A DNA stretch of 64,000 nt from Clostridia bacterium (GCA_017428635.1 JAFRQK010000051.1:58752-122751), one strand, 5' to 3'; shown: positions 44,585 through 53,261, counted from the first letter of the stretch. Numbers and translations: made by a program. Notes: a model not told the origin generated them from the letters alone.

Positions 44585-45370
44585 ATCAAAAGATTCGACA
44601 AAATACTGTCGGCCGTATACGCGGTGTGCGGATCGTTCGCTTTCGCGTGTTTCGCCGCTTATCTCATAAAACTGTTTTTCTATCCCGAAGGGGCGCTTTC
44701 ATATTTCTCCGCGCTGTTCGTCGTCCTCGGCGTCGGGATACCGTTCGTTTTCAGAAAACCGCTCCGAAAACTCCTGAAAAAAGCGTATCCGTTTCTCAAA
44801 TGCGTCCTTTGCGTACTGCTTCTCTTTTTTACGGTCTCGTTCTCTCTGATGGCGGCGCGCCTGCTCTCCGGGATCGGGACGGGCGAGGGCGACGTTTATT
44901 CGCAGGATACCGTTTTTCTCGTCTACGGAGGAGCGTTGAGGAAAACGGGCGAGGTGTCTCCCACGCTTGCGGGAAGACTTGATAAGGCGGCTGAGGCGAT
45001 GAAGTCGTCTCCGGGATCGGTCGCGATCGTCTCCGGCGGTCAGGGACCCGGCGAGCCGAGGACCGAAGCGGAGGCAATGAGAGAATACCTGATCGCCGCC
45101 GGGATCGAAGAGGACAGGATAACAGTCGAGGACCGCGCTTCGAACACGGTAGAAAATATAAGGTTCTCGCTGCCGCTCGTCGAGGCGTCCGGCAAAAGCG
45201 ATCTCGTATCCGTGTCTACTTACACTCATACTCCGAGGATCGGATATCTGCTGTCGCGGGAAGGCGTTTCATCCCGCTTCCTCGCCTCGGGCTACCCGGA
45301 TAAACTGTCGGTCTTTCCGTCTTTTGTCCGAGAATATCTCTCATACGTAAAACTGTTCGTCGGGGCTTGA
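44585..45370 (+). CDS. YdcF/SanA-family (DUF218) membrane protein, probable ATC start
   Basis: About 261 residues: two N-terminal transmembrane helices (about 14-35 and 38-55), a third (about 72-95), then a DUF218 domain with FLVYGGAL, PTLAGRLDKAAEAM, VAIVSGGQG, RTEAEAMREYLIAAGI, EDRASNTVENI and THTPRIGYL. The family is linked to envelope integrity. The only canonical in-frame start is GTG at 44624, without a ribosome site and cutting into the first helix. An ATC at 44585 (then KRFDKILSAVY) lies 7 nt after AGAGGTG. An in-frame TGA at 44576 blocks longer forms. Take 44624 as the conservative start. Confidence 0.8.
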   Translation: MKRFDKILSAVYAVCGSFAFACFAAYLIKLFFYPEGALSYFSALFVVLGVGIPFVFRKPLRKLLKKAYPFLKCVLCVLLLFFTVSFSLMAARLLSGIGTGEGDVYSQDTVFLVYGGALRKTGEVSPTLAGRLDKAAEAMKSSPGSVAIVSGGQGPGEPRTEAEAMREYLIAAGIEEDRITVEDRASNTVENIRFSLPLVEASGKSDLVSVSTYTHTPRIGYLLSREGVSSRFLASGYPDKLSVFPSFVREYLSYVKLFVGA

Positions 45371-45392
45371 TATACCCGGAAAGGACTTCCAA

Positions 45393-46340
45393 ATGAAAAA
45401 AGCACTCTATTTGATTCTGATCGTCGCCGCGGCGCTTCTTCTTTTCTCGTGCTCTTTCTTCGGAGGCGGCGGGACGGAGGCGCGGACCGAGGCGGTCCCC
45501 GACTCAACGTCGACCTCTCCGGTAACGGAAGCGCCGACCATGGAGGCGACCGAACCGCCTGAGGGGACCGAGACCGAGACGGAGGTCCCGACCGAGACGG
45601 AGACCGCGACCGCCGAAGAGACGGCTCTTCCCGGCCCGCCGGAGATCACGTATGACGTCAACGCTCACCTCGGATCGAAGAGGGTGCTGATCGACGCGGG
45701 TCACGGATTCGCCGATCCCGGATGTACGTCCGATTACCTGAACGGCGTTTACGAAAGTCAGATCACTTACGAGGTGGCGACGCTTCTCGCGCAGAAACTG
45801 ACGGAAAAAGGGTACGAACCCGTAATGCTGCGCGGGACCGATTCTTTCCCGTCCGTCGCCGAGATCAGGGCGGCGGTCGCCGAACTCGGTATGTTCAGCC
45901 GCGACGATATCCTTTATGAAAACAACATCTTCGACGCGTATGAAAGGACGCTTTGGGGGAACGTTATCCACAGACGAAACCCCGTCGCTCTTATGATCTC
46001 GCTCCACGTGAACGCGCTTCCGACAGCCGAATACGTTCGCGGAACGGAACTGTACTACACGGTAGACAACGGATGCGCCGAACCGTCGGCAAAACTCACC
46101 GCCTTCATCGAGACGAAGCTGAAAACGGCGTTTCCCGATACGCGCCTCAGGACGGAAGGATGCGTCTGGAACGACTCGTATATCGTAACGAAATGGACGG
46201 AGATGCCGTCCGTCCTCGTCGAGATGGCTTACGCCACGAATCCGGAAGACGCGGAGCTGCTGTTCGACGACGCGTGGCGCGATAAATATACCTCGGCGCT
46301 CGCCGAAGCGATCGACTCGTATATCGCAACAAGGAGCTGA
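45393..46340 (+). CDS. N-acetylmuramoyl-L-alanine amidase lipoprotein (Amidase_3)
   Basis: Zinc amidase cutting between MurNAc and L-alanine in peptidoglycan. 315 residues. Lipobox FSC (Cys 20), a Thr/Glu/Pro-rich linker (about 25-85), then the Amidase_3 domain (about 95-313). Zinc and catalytic residues are visible in VLIDAGHGFADPG, the Glu of YESQITYEVA, ISLHVNA and VLVEMAYATNPEDAELL. It lies 22 nt after the ydcF-like gene and 5 nt before the next lipoprotein, so all three probably form one operon for envelope maintenance. Confidence 0.93.
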   Translation: MKKALYLILIVAAALLLFSCSFFGGGGTEARTEAVPDSTSTSPVTEAPTMEATEPPEGTETETEVPTETETATAEETALPGPPEITYDVNAHLGSKRVLIDAGHGFADPGCTSDYLNGVYESQITYEVATLLAQKLTEKGYEPVMLRGTDSFPSVAEIRAAVAELGMFSRDDILYENNIFDAYERTLWGNVIHRRNPVALMISLHVNALPTAEYVRGTELYYTVDNGCAEPSAKLTAFIETKLKTAFPDTRLRTEGCVWNDSYIVTKWTEMPSVLVEMAYATNPEDAELLFDDAWRDKYTSALAEAIDSYIATRS

Positions 46341-46345
46341 TAACT

Positions 46346-47014
46346 ATGAAAAAAACGGCGGTCATCCTCGCCGCCGCTCTGCTCGCGGCAGCCCTCGCGG
46401 CGGCGCTTTTCTCGTGCGGGAGAAGATACGAAGACGAAGAAATAATCTCTGCGGCCGAAGATCTCATAGTGAGATCCGAAGAGATCAACCGGATCTATTT
46501 CGGCGAAGGGATCCCTCTCGCCGACGAGGAAGACTTCGCCGATCTTGAACCGTGGCTCACCCCCGACCTCCCGCCGGAAGACGGAGCAAACGAAGAAAAC
46601 GGTCTGACCTATTATATGGTGAAACCCGGATGCGGGTATGCCTCGATCGAGGATATTAAAAACGCGACGCTTCGCGTATTCACCGAGGATTACTCCGCGA
46701 TACTGTTCGAAAACGCCTTTTCGGGCGTGACCGTCGTCGTCGGAGACGGCGACCGGGCGGAAAGGCAGGTCGTCTCTCTCGCCAGGTATATCGACGCGGA
46801 AGAGGGTTATCTCGCAGCGCGGATCCCGTCCGAAGACGAAAAACTCCCTCTCGGGAGAGTCTACGATCTCGAAAAAATAACGGTCGTCTCGCAGCGCGGG
46901 ACGGAGGCGAAAATAAAAGTCCCCTCGACCTCGCCCGAAGGCGAAGCGGAGGAGATCGAACTGACGTTGAAGATGACCGCCGACGGGTGGCGGCTGGATA
47001 CCCCAACCTATTGA
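46346..47014 (+). CDS. lipoprotein of unknown function
   Basis: 222 residues. A long hydrophobic signal ends in lipobox LFSC (Cys about 24). The mature part is acidic, with two segments: a helix (EEIISAAEDLIVRSEEINRIYFG, read in two parts) and a beta-rich domain that includes GYASIEDIKNATLRVFTEDYSA and the C-terminal IELTLKMTADGWRLDTPTY, resembling short NTF2-like or 'IseA'-type domains in Clostridia. IseA proteins inhibit wall hydrolases, which would suit its amidase neighbour, but the resemblance is by eye. It starts 5 nt after the amidase stops. Confidence 0.7.
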   Translation: MKKTAVILAAALLAAALAAALFSCGRRYEDEEIISAAEDLIVRSEEINRIYFGEGIPLADEEDFADLEPWLTPDLPPEDGANEENGLTYYMVKPGCGYASIEDIKNATLRVFTEDYSAILFENAFSGVTVVVGDGDRAERQVVSLARYIDAEEGYLAARIPSEDEKLPLGRVYDLEKITVVSQRGTEAKIKVPSTSPEGEAEEIELTLKMTADGWRLDTPTY

Positions 47015-47023
47015 AGAACTTAA

Positions 47024-47052
47024 AAGACCGTCCGAAAGGACGGTCCTTTTTT
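47024..47052. terminator. terminator between convergent lipoprotein and hemW genes
   Basis: GACCGTCC / GGACGGTC stem with a GAAA tetraloop, followed by TTTTTT on the plus strand and preceded by AAAA. Confidence 0.88.
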
Positions 47053-48256
47053 ACGTTATATTTCCCGTTACCGCGCCGAGATCCTCAAACTCGAGAATAT
47101 CCGAGAGAATGTAGTTCGATACGAACATTCCGGCAGGGGTAAGCGCGTACGTCCCTTCGCGTTTTTCGATAAAGCCGTCCTTTACGTATTTTTCGATCTT
47201 GCGTCCGTAAAGGGACTCGAAAGACACGCCGAACCTGCGCGCGAAATCGACCGATCCGATGCCGTCGGTCAGGCGGAACCGGAGCATAATGTACTCGCCC
47301 ATGCGTTCGCGCGCCTCGACGGCCTCGCTCTCCTTGGTGATCCTCACGGGGGAGTTTTTGTCCTTTACCGCGGCGATGTATCTGTCGACGCTGTCTATGA
47401 ACGCAAAGCGGTTCGAGTTGAAATACGAGTGCGCCGACACGCCGAATCCGAGGTATTCCTCGCAGTTCCAGTATTTCAGATTATGCAGACATCTGTAACC
47501 GAACCGCGCGAAATTGGAGATCTCGTACTGCATGTATCCGCGCTTCTCCATTGCCTCGATCGCCGCGCGGTACATTTCGAATTCGACTTCCTCGGACGGG
47601 AGGACCGCCTTCAATTCTTCCCTGTTTTCGTAAAACGGAGTGCCCGGTTCGATCTTGAGATTGTAAAGAGAAATGTGCTCGGGTTCCATTCTCATCACGA
47701 ACGCGAGCGATTTGAGCATCGACTCAACGGTCTGTCCGGGTATGCCGAACATGAGGTCGACGGAAATATTGTCGAATCCCGCCTGTCTGGCAAGACGGAA
47801 AGATTCGGCGAACTCCTGCCTCGTGTGACAGCGGGAAAGCGCCGCGAGTTCACGGTTGTCGGCGCTCTGCAGTCCCATACTGATCCTGTTCACGCCGCAA
47901 CGCCTCATCATTTTGAAAAGAGACAGATCGGCGGTGCCGGGATTCACCTCGACCGAGAACTCCGCTTTTTTCGAAACGTCAAAATTCTTCCCGACGGCTG
48001 AGAGCAGCTTTTTGAGCTCTCTTTGAGGCAGAGCGGTCGGCGTGCCGCCTCCGAAATAGACGGAATCGGCGACGTAGCCTTTGCCCGCCTCTCTGTAATC
48101 CTCCATGTGGGAAACAACGGCGTCGACGTAATCGGCCATTATCAACTCGCTCTTCGGCACGAACGAATTGAAATCGCAGTAGGCGCACTTCGAGATGCAG
48201 AACGGGACGTGAACGTAGATCCCGAGTCTTTTTTTGTCGTAGAGGTCGATCTTCAT
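47051..48256 (-). CDS. hemW: HemW-type radical SAM protein (heme chaperone family)
   Basis: 401 residues. Radical SAM cluster cysteines in CISKCAYCDF near 17-26, then YFGGGTPTALP, VEVNPGT, RISMGLQSADN and DLMFGIPGQT. The C-terminal HemN-like domain is present. HemW proteins bind heme and transfer it; they are often misnamed coproporphyrinogen oxidase. The lepA-hemW pair is conserved in Bacillota. The ATG follows GGAAGAG, 23 nt after lepA. Confidence 0.94.
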   Translation of the reverse strand: MKIDLYDKKRLGIYVHVPFCISKCAYCDFNSFVPKSELIMADYVDAVVSHMEDYREAGKGYVADSVYFGGGTPTALPQRELKKLLSAVGKNFDVSKKAEFSVEVNPGTADLSLFKMMRRCGVNRISMGLQSADNRELAALSRCHTRQEFAESFRLARQAGFDNISVDLMFGIPGQTVESMLKSLAFVMRMEPEHISLYNLKIEPGTPFYENREELKAVLPSEEVEFEMYRAAIEAMEKRGYMQYEISNFARFGYRCLHNLKYWNCEEYLGFGVSAHSYFNSNRFAFIDSVDRYIAAVKDKNSPVRITKESEAVEARERMGEYIMLRFRLTDGIGSVDFARRFGVSFESLYGRKIEKYVKDGFIEKREGTYALTPAGMFVSNYILSDILEFEDLGAVTGNIT

Positions 48257-48279
48257 CTCTTCCGCTGCCTTTCGTAAGA

Positions 48280-50094
48280 TTATTCGTCGCCGAGTTTGAG
48301 GACCGCCATAAACGCTTCGGGCGATATCGAGACCGACCCGAGCTGGCGCATCTTCTTTTTGCCTTCCTTCTGCTTTTCAAGCAGTTTTTTCTTTCTCGTG
48401 ATATCGCCGCCGTAACACTTCGCGAGCACGTCCTTGCGGAGCGCCTTGACCGTCTCGCGCGCGATGACTTTCGAGCCGATCGCCGCCTGGATCGGCACCT
48501 CGAACAGCTGGCGGGGAATGTTGTCCTTGAGTTTTTCCGCTATCTTGCGGGCGCGGGGGTACGCCTTTTCCGAGTGGACGATGAACGTCAGCGCGTCGAC
48601 CTGTTCGCCGTTCAGGAGGAAGTCCATCTTGACGAGAGACGACGGCTCGTACCCGTCGAGTTCGTAGTCGAGCGACGCGTAACCCTTGCTCCTGCTCTTC
48701 AGGGCGTCGAAAAAGTCGTAAATGATCTCGTTGAGCGGCAGACGGTAGTGCAGTTCAACCCTCTCGGTGTCGAGATATTTCATGTCGACGAACACGCCGC
48801 GCCGATCCTGACACAGATCCATGATCCCGCCTACGAATTCCGCGGGAGTGATCAGCGACGCTTTGACTACGGGCTCCGCAGCCTCCTCTATCTCGTCGGG
48901 CGACGGATAGTTAGTCGGGTTGTCGATAAAGACGGTTTCACCGTTTTTTTTCTTTATCCGATAGATAACGCTCGGCGCCGTCGTGATCAGATCGAGATTG
49001 AACTCTCTTTCAAGCCTTTCCTCGATTATCTCCATGTGGAGCAGGCCGAGGAATCCGCACCTGAATCCGAAGCCGAGCGCGATACTCGTCTCCGGTTCGA
49101 ACGTGAAAGCGGCGTCGTTGAGACGCAGTTTTTCGAGCGCGTCCTTCGTCTCGTTGTATTTCGAGCCGTCCGCGGGATAAATGCCCGCGAAGACCATCGA
49201 CTGTACGTGTTTGAAACCGGGAAGCGGCTCCGCGGCGGGCCGCTCCGCGTGAGTGACCGTATCGCCGACGCGGGTGTCCGCGACGTTCTTGATCGACGCG
49301 GTGAGATATCCGACCTCGCCCGCGTAAAGCGCGCCCGTCCTCTTGAGTCCGAACGGCTCCATGACACCGACCTCGACCGTTTCGAATTCGGCCCCCGTGC
49401 TCATAAGGCGGATGAGATCGCCCTCGCGCAGCGTGCCGTCGACGACGCGGATATATACGACGACTCCGAGGTAACTGTTGTAAACGGAGTCGAAAATGAG
49501 GCATTTCAGCGGGGCGTCCTCGTCGCCGCCAGGCGACGGGATCTGATCGATGATCGCCTGCATAACGTCGGCGATGTTGAGACCCGTTTTCGCGGAGACG
49601 GCGGGACAGCCCTCCGCGGGTATTCCGATGACGTCCTCGATCTCGTTCCTGACTCTGTCGAGATCGGCGGACGGAAGATCCATTTTGTTGACGACGGGAA
49701 CGAGTTCGAGCCCGGCGTCCGCCGCAAGATACGCGTTGGCGAGCGTCTGCGCTTCGATCCCCTGCGTCGCGTCCACGACGAGAAGAGCGCCCTCGCACGC
49801 GTTGAGAGATCTGCTGACCTCGTAATTGAAGTCGACGTGACCGGGGGTGTCGATCATATTGAAGATATAGTTCTCCCCGTCCGGGGCGTTATAGTCGATC
49901 CGTACCGCGCGCGCCTTGATCGTAATTCCGCGCTCGCGCTCGAGATCCATGTCGTCGAGAAGCTGCTCTTCCATGTCTCTCTTCGCCACGGTATCCGAAA
50001 ACTCGAGTATCCTGTCGGCAAGGGTGGACTTGCCGTGATCTATATGCGCGATTATGGAGAAATTCCTTATTTTTTTCTTTCTGTCTTCGCTCAT
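48280..50094 (-). CDS. lepA: elongation factor 4 (LepA)
   Basis: Ribosome-associated GTPase that affects translocation and initiation. 604 residues, normal length. G1 [13 protein letters not shown], switch [10 protein letters not shown]3 DTPGHVDF, G4 NKMDLP, and the LepA-specific C-terminal domain ([27 protein letters not shown] in pieces; [23 protein letters not shown] near 560). The start follows GGGAG. The promoter is at 50132-50160. Confidence 0.97.
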   Translation of the reverse strand: MSEDRKKKIRNFSIIAHIDHGKSTLADRILEFSDTVAKRDMEEQLLDDMDLERERGITIKARAVRIDYNAPDGENYIFNMIDTPGHVDFNYEVSRSLNACEGALLVVDATQGIEAQTLANAYLAADAGLELVPVVNKMDLPSADLDRVRNEIEDVIGIPAEGCPAVSAKTGLNIADVMQAIIDQIPSPGGDEDAPLKCLIFDSVYNSYLGVVVYIRVVDGTLREGDLIRLMSTGAEFETVEVGVMEPFGLKRTGALYAGEVGYLTASIKNVADTRVGDTVTHAERPAAEPLPGFKHVQSMVFAGIYPADGSKYNETKDALEKLRLNDAAFTFEPETSIALGFGFRCGFLGLLHMEIIEERLEREFNLDLITTAPSVIYRIKKKNGETVFIDNPTNYPSPDEIEEAAEPVVKASLITPAEFVGGIMDLCQDRRGVFVDMKYLDTERVELHYRLPLNEIIYDFFDALKSRSKGYASLDYELDGYEPSSLVKMDFLLNGEQVDALTFIVHSEKAYPRARKIAEKLKDNIPRQLFEVPIQAAIGSKVIARETVKALRKDVLAKCYGGDITRKKKLLEKQKEGKKKMRQLGSVSISPEAFMAVLKLGDE

Positions 50095-50131
50095 CGTCTC
50101 CCGATCCGTCCTCCCTCAGATATCTTTATCT

Positions 50132-50160
50132 ATTATAACAATTCGCACGGTGATAATCAA
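50132..50160 (-). promoter_or_regulatory. promoter for lepA-hemW
   Basis: Minus strand TTGATT (50160-50155), 17-nt spacer, TATAAT (50137-50132). Confidence 0.85.
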
Positions 50161-50231
50161 GATATCCCGACGAGAATATTAGCGTCCGTCCCCGGGCATA
50201 ATTGCTACGGGATCTTAAAACGGAGGACAGC

Positions 50232-50672
50232 ATGAAAAAGAGTTACGGCAGCGCCGCGGACGCCTTCAGGATCGCGTGTTCCGCCGTTCTGGCGGCGGCC
50301 TTTTTCTCCGCCCTGTTTCTCGCGGGACAGGCGCGGGTCGGGGCGGCGGGCCTCGGGAACGAACCGTCGAGCGGTATCGGCGACAGTATCAGCCGCGGTC
50401 TCGAAGAAATAAAAGACGGGGCGGGGTCGCTCGCGGACGGGATGATCGGCGGCGAAGGAACGGAAGGGACCGGGCGCGGTCCGGCCGAGACCGATCCGGG
50501 AGTCGTCAAGAACAGCGAGCCCTATGCGGCGCCCGACACAGAAAAGACAAACGCCGAAAATGAACCCGCGGATACTTTCCGGGTCGTTACGGCAATCGTC
50601 GCCTCGGTTGCCGCGATAGCGGCAGTCGCCGTCGCCGTCCCGAAAAGAACTCCCGGGAAAGAGATCGAATAA
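50232..50672 (+). CDS. small bitopic membrane protein of unknown function
   Basis: 146 residues from the ATG at 50232 (GGAGGA upstream). A hydrophobic N-terminal helix (about 10-33), a Gly/Glu/Thr-rich low-complexity middle (about 40-100), and a second helix near the C terminus (about 112-132) followed by a short basic tail. No conserved motif is recognisable. It lies alone, divergent from lepA, with a strong terminator after it. An exported linker between two anchors is the simplest reading. Confidence 0.6.
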   Translation: MKKSYGSAADAFRIACSAVLAAAFFSALFLAGQARVGAAGLGNEPSSGIGDSISRGLEEIKDGAGSLADGMIGGEGTEGTGRGPAETDPGVVKNSEPYAAPDTEKTNAENEPADTFRVVTAIVASVAAIAAVAVAVPKRTPGKEIE

Positions 50673-50679
50673 CAACCGA

Positions 50680-50706
50680 AAAACCGCGGCGAGGCCGCGG
50701 TTTTTT
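50680..50706 (+). terminator. terminator after the small membrane protein gene
   Basis: AACCGCGGC / GCCGCGGTT stem with a GAG loop, then TTTTTT. Confidence 0.88.
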
Positions 50707-50718
50707 GACGTGAAATCG

Positions 50719-50748
50719 TTGACACGGACGGCGCGGTTTTGGTATAAT
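50719..50748 (+). promoter_or_regulatory. promoter for the barrel-protein gene at 50800
   Basis: TTGACA at 50719-50724, 18-nt spacer, TATAAT at 50743-50748 preceded by TGG-like context. Confidence 0.85.
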
Positions 50749-50799
50749 CGTACCGTCGGGAAACGACCGAAAATTACAGCTTTGACAAGGAGATCGAAA

Positions 50800-52083
50800 A
50801 TGGCAGTATACACCGGAAACGACCAGCCGCAGGTCGGCGCTATGAAATCCGATTTTGTTCCTCCGAAGGACAACGGAGAGGAAAAATTCCCCATATCGTT
50901 CTGGAACTACAGATACCTGGGCGAAGGAATGACGCCGGACGAGGTCTTCGTATGGGCTGACCTCGGTCTCACCGTTTCGATGGCGCCGAAGATCCACTCG
51001 GATCTTGTGGGCAAAGAAGAACTGCTTCAGTACCTCGACAACGCCGAAAAGGCGGGCATCAAGCTCATCATCTGGGTCGAGGGACTCGAATACGACCATC
51101 TCAGAGCAGAAGGGGAAGCATGGTACCGCGACCTCTTCACACGCGCTTATCAGACGTTCCGTCACCCCGCCCTGTACGGTTTCTACGCCGGAGACGAACC
51201 GGGCGGAGTTGAGAACTTCCGCGCCAGCTGGCAGGCGATCGCCATCCAGCGCGAGATCGCGCCTGATCTCGACCCGTATCTGAATCTGCACACCTGTATG
51301 GACGACGTCGATCCCGAGGAATTCGAGGGCAGAACGTTCCGTCAGTGGATAAAAGAACTCGCCGAGGCGACAGGCTTCAAGATATTCGGATATGGCCATT
51401 ACGATCAGGTATGGAACGACTTCGGAGTTGAGTCTTACTTCAGAAACATAAAAGCTCTCCGCGAGACCGCCGACGCCGCCGGAGTCGACGTATGGAACAC
51501 TCTTCTCTCGAGCGCGCACTATATGTTCCGTATCCCCACCGAATACGAATTCGCATGGCAGGTCAACGTATCCGCCGCTCTCGGCGCGCGAGGCATCGTC
51601 TGGTTCCGTCTTTACGACAGACCGCACGGCCCGAACTATCACGGTTCGCCTATCGACGAGTACGGCAACAAGGCGCCCACGTATATCCCGTTTCTGCACG
51701 CGAACCGCCGTTTTCAGGATCATTACGGCAAACTCATCATGAAACTCAAATTCAGAGAGGCGTTCTTTGCGAAGGAGAACCACGGCGGATTCGAAACGCT
51801 CCCGTTCGGATATCATCCCGTGATAAAGACCGTCCGCGCGACGGAGGAAGCGGTGATCTCGTTCTTCAACGATAAGGACGGCGGCGAATATATGGTCATG
51901 GTCAACGCGTCGATGGATACCCCCGGCGTCTTCCGTCCCGAGTTCGAGAGAGACGCGCATTCTCTCAAAGAAGTACTGTTCAACGGCGCGGCGCTCGTCC
52001 CCTACGGTCTCGGTACGTCGGAAGCGCACTGGGACGGAGCGTGGCTCTACCCCGGTCAGATGATAATCTACAAAATAGACTGA
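50800..52083 (+). CDS. cytosolic glycoside-hydrolase-like barrel protein of unknown specificity
   Basis: About 427 residues, no signal peptide. It appears to be a TIM barrel (about 30-330) with ISFWNYRYLGEGMTPDEVFVWADLG, KLIIWVEGLEY, GFYAGDEPGG, NPYLNLHTC-like and GARGIVWFRLYDRP segments, then a beta domain (about 335-425) with VISFFNDKDGGEYMVMVNAS. The acidic pair in AGDEPGG sits where retaining glycosidases of clan A carry an acid/base Glu. I cannot assign a GH family. The ATG at 50800 follows AAGGAG; it has its own promoter and is probably monocistronic. Confidence 0.75.
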   Translation: MAVYTGNDQPQVGAMKSDFVPPKDNGEEKFPISFWNYRYLGEGMTPDEVFVWADLGLTVSMAPKIHSDLVGKEELLQYLDNAEKAGIKLIIWVEGLEYDHLRAEGEAWYRDLFTRAYQTFRHPALYGFYAGDEPGGVENFRASWQAIAIQREIAPDLDPYLNLHTCMDDVDPEEFEGRTFRQWIKELAEATGFKIFGYGHYDQVWNDFGVESYFRNIKALRETADAAGVDVWNTLLSSAHYMFRIPTEYEFAWQVNVSAALGARGIVWFRLYDRPHGPNYHGSPIDEYGNKAPTYIPFLHANRRFQDHYGKLIMKLKFREAFFAKENHGGFETLPFGYHPVIKTVRATEEAVISFFNDKDGGEYMVMVNASMDTPGVFRPEFERDAHSLKEVLFNGAALVPYGLGTSEAHWDGAWLYPGQMIIYKID

Positions 52084-52089
52084 TCTCAA

Positions 52090-52124
52090 AAGCAAAAACG
52101 CCCCGCGGGACGACCGCGGGGCAT
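52090..52124. terminator. terminator between convergent barrel-protein and thiT genes
   Basis: GCCCCGCGG / CCGCGGGGC stem with a 5-nt loop. The T run is strong on the minus strand (TTTTTGCTTTTG), weaker on the plus strand. Confidence 0.82.
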
Positions 52125-52131
52125 TCTGATT

Positions 52132-52950
52132 TTATCCTTTTTTCTTCTTGCGCGATCTCATGGCAAGACCGACGACGGCGGCAGCGACGGCGATCGCCGC
52201 GACGACCGCAATGCTCACCCAGTGGGCGTTCCCGATCCCGCTCACGTCGAACTCACCGGTCTCGGGATTCTGCAGAACGGAGAAGATATCCGCAATTATA
52301 TATATCGCCGCGCCGGAGCAGACCGCCCAAGCCACGACGGCGTAAACGGAATTCCTGCCGCGGACGCGCTTCGCCGCGGTGAGCCGGTCACCGGAAAAAT
52401 CGAGCGAGGAAGAGACGAACAGAGCGACGATCAGAAGAACGACCGTCTCGGGTATCATATACGTCGCGTTGTAGATAAAAGAAAATTTAAGAGCGGCAGC
52501 GGTCGGGATCGAGATGCCAGCCCAGACCGTCGCGCCGGAAACGACGTGGCACGCGTAGCGGAAAAACGCTCCGAGCAGCGCGGACGAAAGAACGGCGCCG
52601 GTCTGCGTACGCGCGATCCTGCGGGTGAATCCCGCCGCCCCGGTCAGAGCGAACGCCACGATATAATCGAGCAGGATCACGGCGAGGATCGCTTTCCAGC
52701 CTGTCACGTACGAGAGCGTGTTGAGCCCGAGGACGAGTTGAAGAGAACCGTGAACGAACCCGCACAGTATCCCCCAGAGGGACCCGTACCTGTACGCCGC
52801 GATCACGATAGGCAAGAGGGACGCGACAGTGACCGCCCCGCCGTAAGGCAGTTCGGCGAGTTTGACGAGGGAGAGCACCGTCGAGATCGCGATGAGCATC
52901 GCGCTGACGGCGAGTTTTGACGAGAGTTTCTGTTTTTTCGTTTGGATCAT
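52132..52950 (-). CDS. thiT: ECF thiamine transporter substrate-binding subunit ThiT with C-terminal extension
   Basis: Membrane S-component that binds thiamine for an energy-coupling-factor transporter. 272 residues. The first 190 match ThiT: LVKLAELPYGGAVTVASLLPIVI, RYGSLWGILCGFVHGSLQLVLG, and FRYACHVVSGATVWAGI. About 80 further residues carry two more hydrophobic helices (about 205-225 and 243-264) and a Lys/Arg end; ThiT is usually near 190 residues. A TPP riboswitch lies in its leader, confirming a thiamine role. RBS GGAGG. Confidence 0.92.
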   Translation of the reverse strand: MIQTKKQKLSSKLAVSAMLIAISTVLSLVKLAELPYGGAVTVASLLPIVIAAYRYGSLWGILCGFVHGSLQLVLGLNTLSYVTGWKAILAVILLDYIVAFALTGAAGFTRRIARTQTGAVLSSALLGAFFRYACHVVSGATVWAGISIPTAAALKFSFIYNATYMIPETVVLLIVALFVSSSLDFSGDRLTAAKRVRGRNSVYAVVAWAVCSGAAIYIIADIFSVLQNPETGEFDVSGIGNAHWVSIAVVAAIAVAAAVVGLAMRSRKKKKG

Positions 52951-52976
52951 TTTGTTTCCTCCGGGAAATAAACGCG

Positions 52977-52998
52977 GGCTCCGCGTAAGCGAAGCCCG
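52977..52998 (-). promoter_or_regulatory. expression-platform hairpin downstream of the TPP aptamer
   Basis: Inverted repeat GGGCTTCGC / GCGGAGCCC (minus) between the aptamer and the thiT ribosome site, followed by GCGTTTATTT. It may act as a weak terminator or as a fold near the start site. Confidence 0.5.
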
Positions 52999-53014
52999 AA
53001 TAAACGCGCTTATA

Positions 53015-53105
53015 TCCCTACGCCGGAATTACCCGTATCAGGTTCGAGGGTCCGGATCGCTCCGTCTCAGCCGGTCGCGGCGTCGCCGCGCCTTAGGCGC
53101 CCCTT
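53015..53105 (-). promoter_or_regulatory. TPP (thiamine pyrophosphate) riboswitch
   Basis: Minus strand reads GGGGCGCC, then GGCTGAGA, then ACCCTCGAACCTGATACGGG and TAATTCCGGCGTAGGGA: the conserved TPP aptamer elements in order, with a variable P3 arm in between. It lies directly upstream of thiT, which would be shut down when TPP is plentiful. Confidence 0.95.
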
Positions 53106-53118
53106 TTGTTCGAGGGAA

Positions 53119-53147
53119 ATGATACCACCGCTCGGTCCTTTTGTCAA
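53119..53147 (-). promoter_or_regulatory. promoter for the TPP riboswitch-thiT transcript
   Basis: Minus strand TTGACA (53147-53142), 17-nt spacer, TATCAT (53124-53119), just before the aptamer. Confidence 0.8.
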
Positions 53148-53181
53148 TACCGAAAAAACTTTTTTTCACACAGCCGACATA

Positions 53182-53210
53182 TTGAAATCACGCCGTGAAT
53201 ATGTTATTAT
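53182..53210 (+). promoter_or_regulatory. promoter for the small membrane protein at 53262
   Basis: TTGAAA at 53182-53187, 17-nt spacer, TATTAT at 53205-53210. Confidence 0.7.
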
Positions 53211-53261
53211 TAAAAGCGAAGAACATATTTCCCGCGTCAGCGGGTCAAAACGGAGGTCATT

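Noticed and set aside
44533-44982. Frame overlapping the start of the ydcF-like gene, with an ATG at 44578
   Set aside because: Considered as a frameshifted N terminus, but its product is Arg-rich and the membrane helix is encoded in the other frame; the ATG is too close to the ribosome site.
48574-50235. Plus-strand 553-codon frame opposite lepA
   Set aside because: Antisense to lepA; composition is that of a shadow frame.
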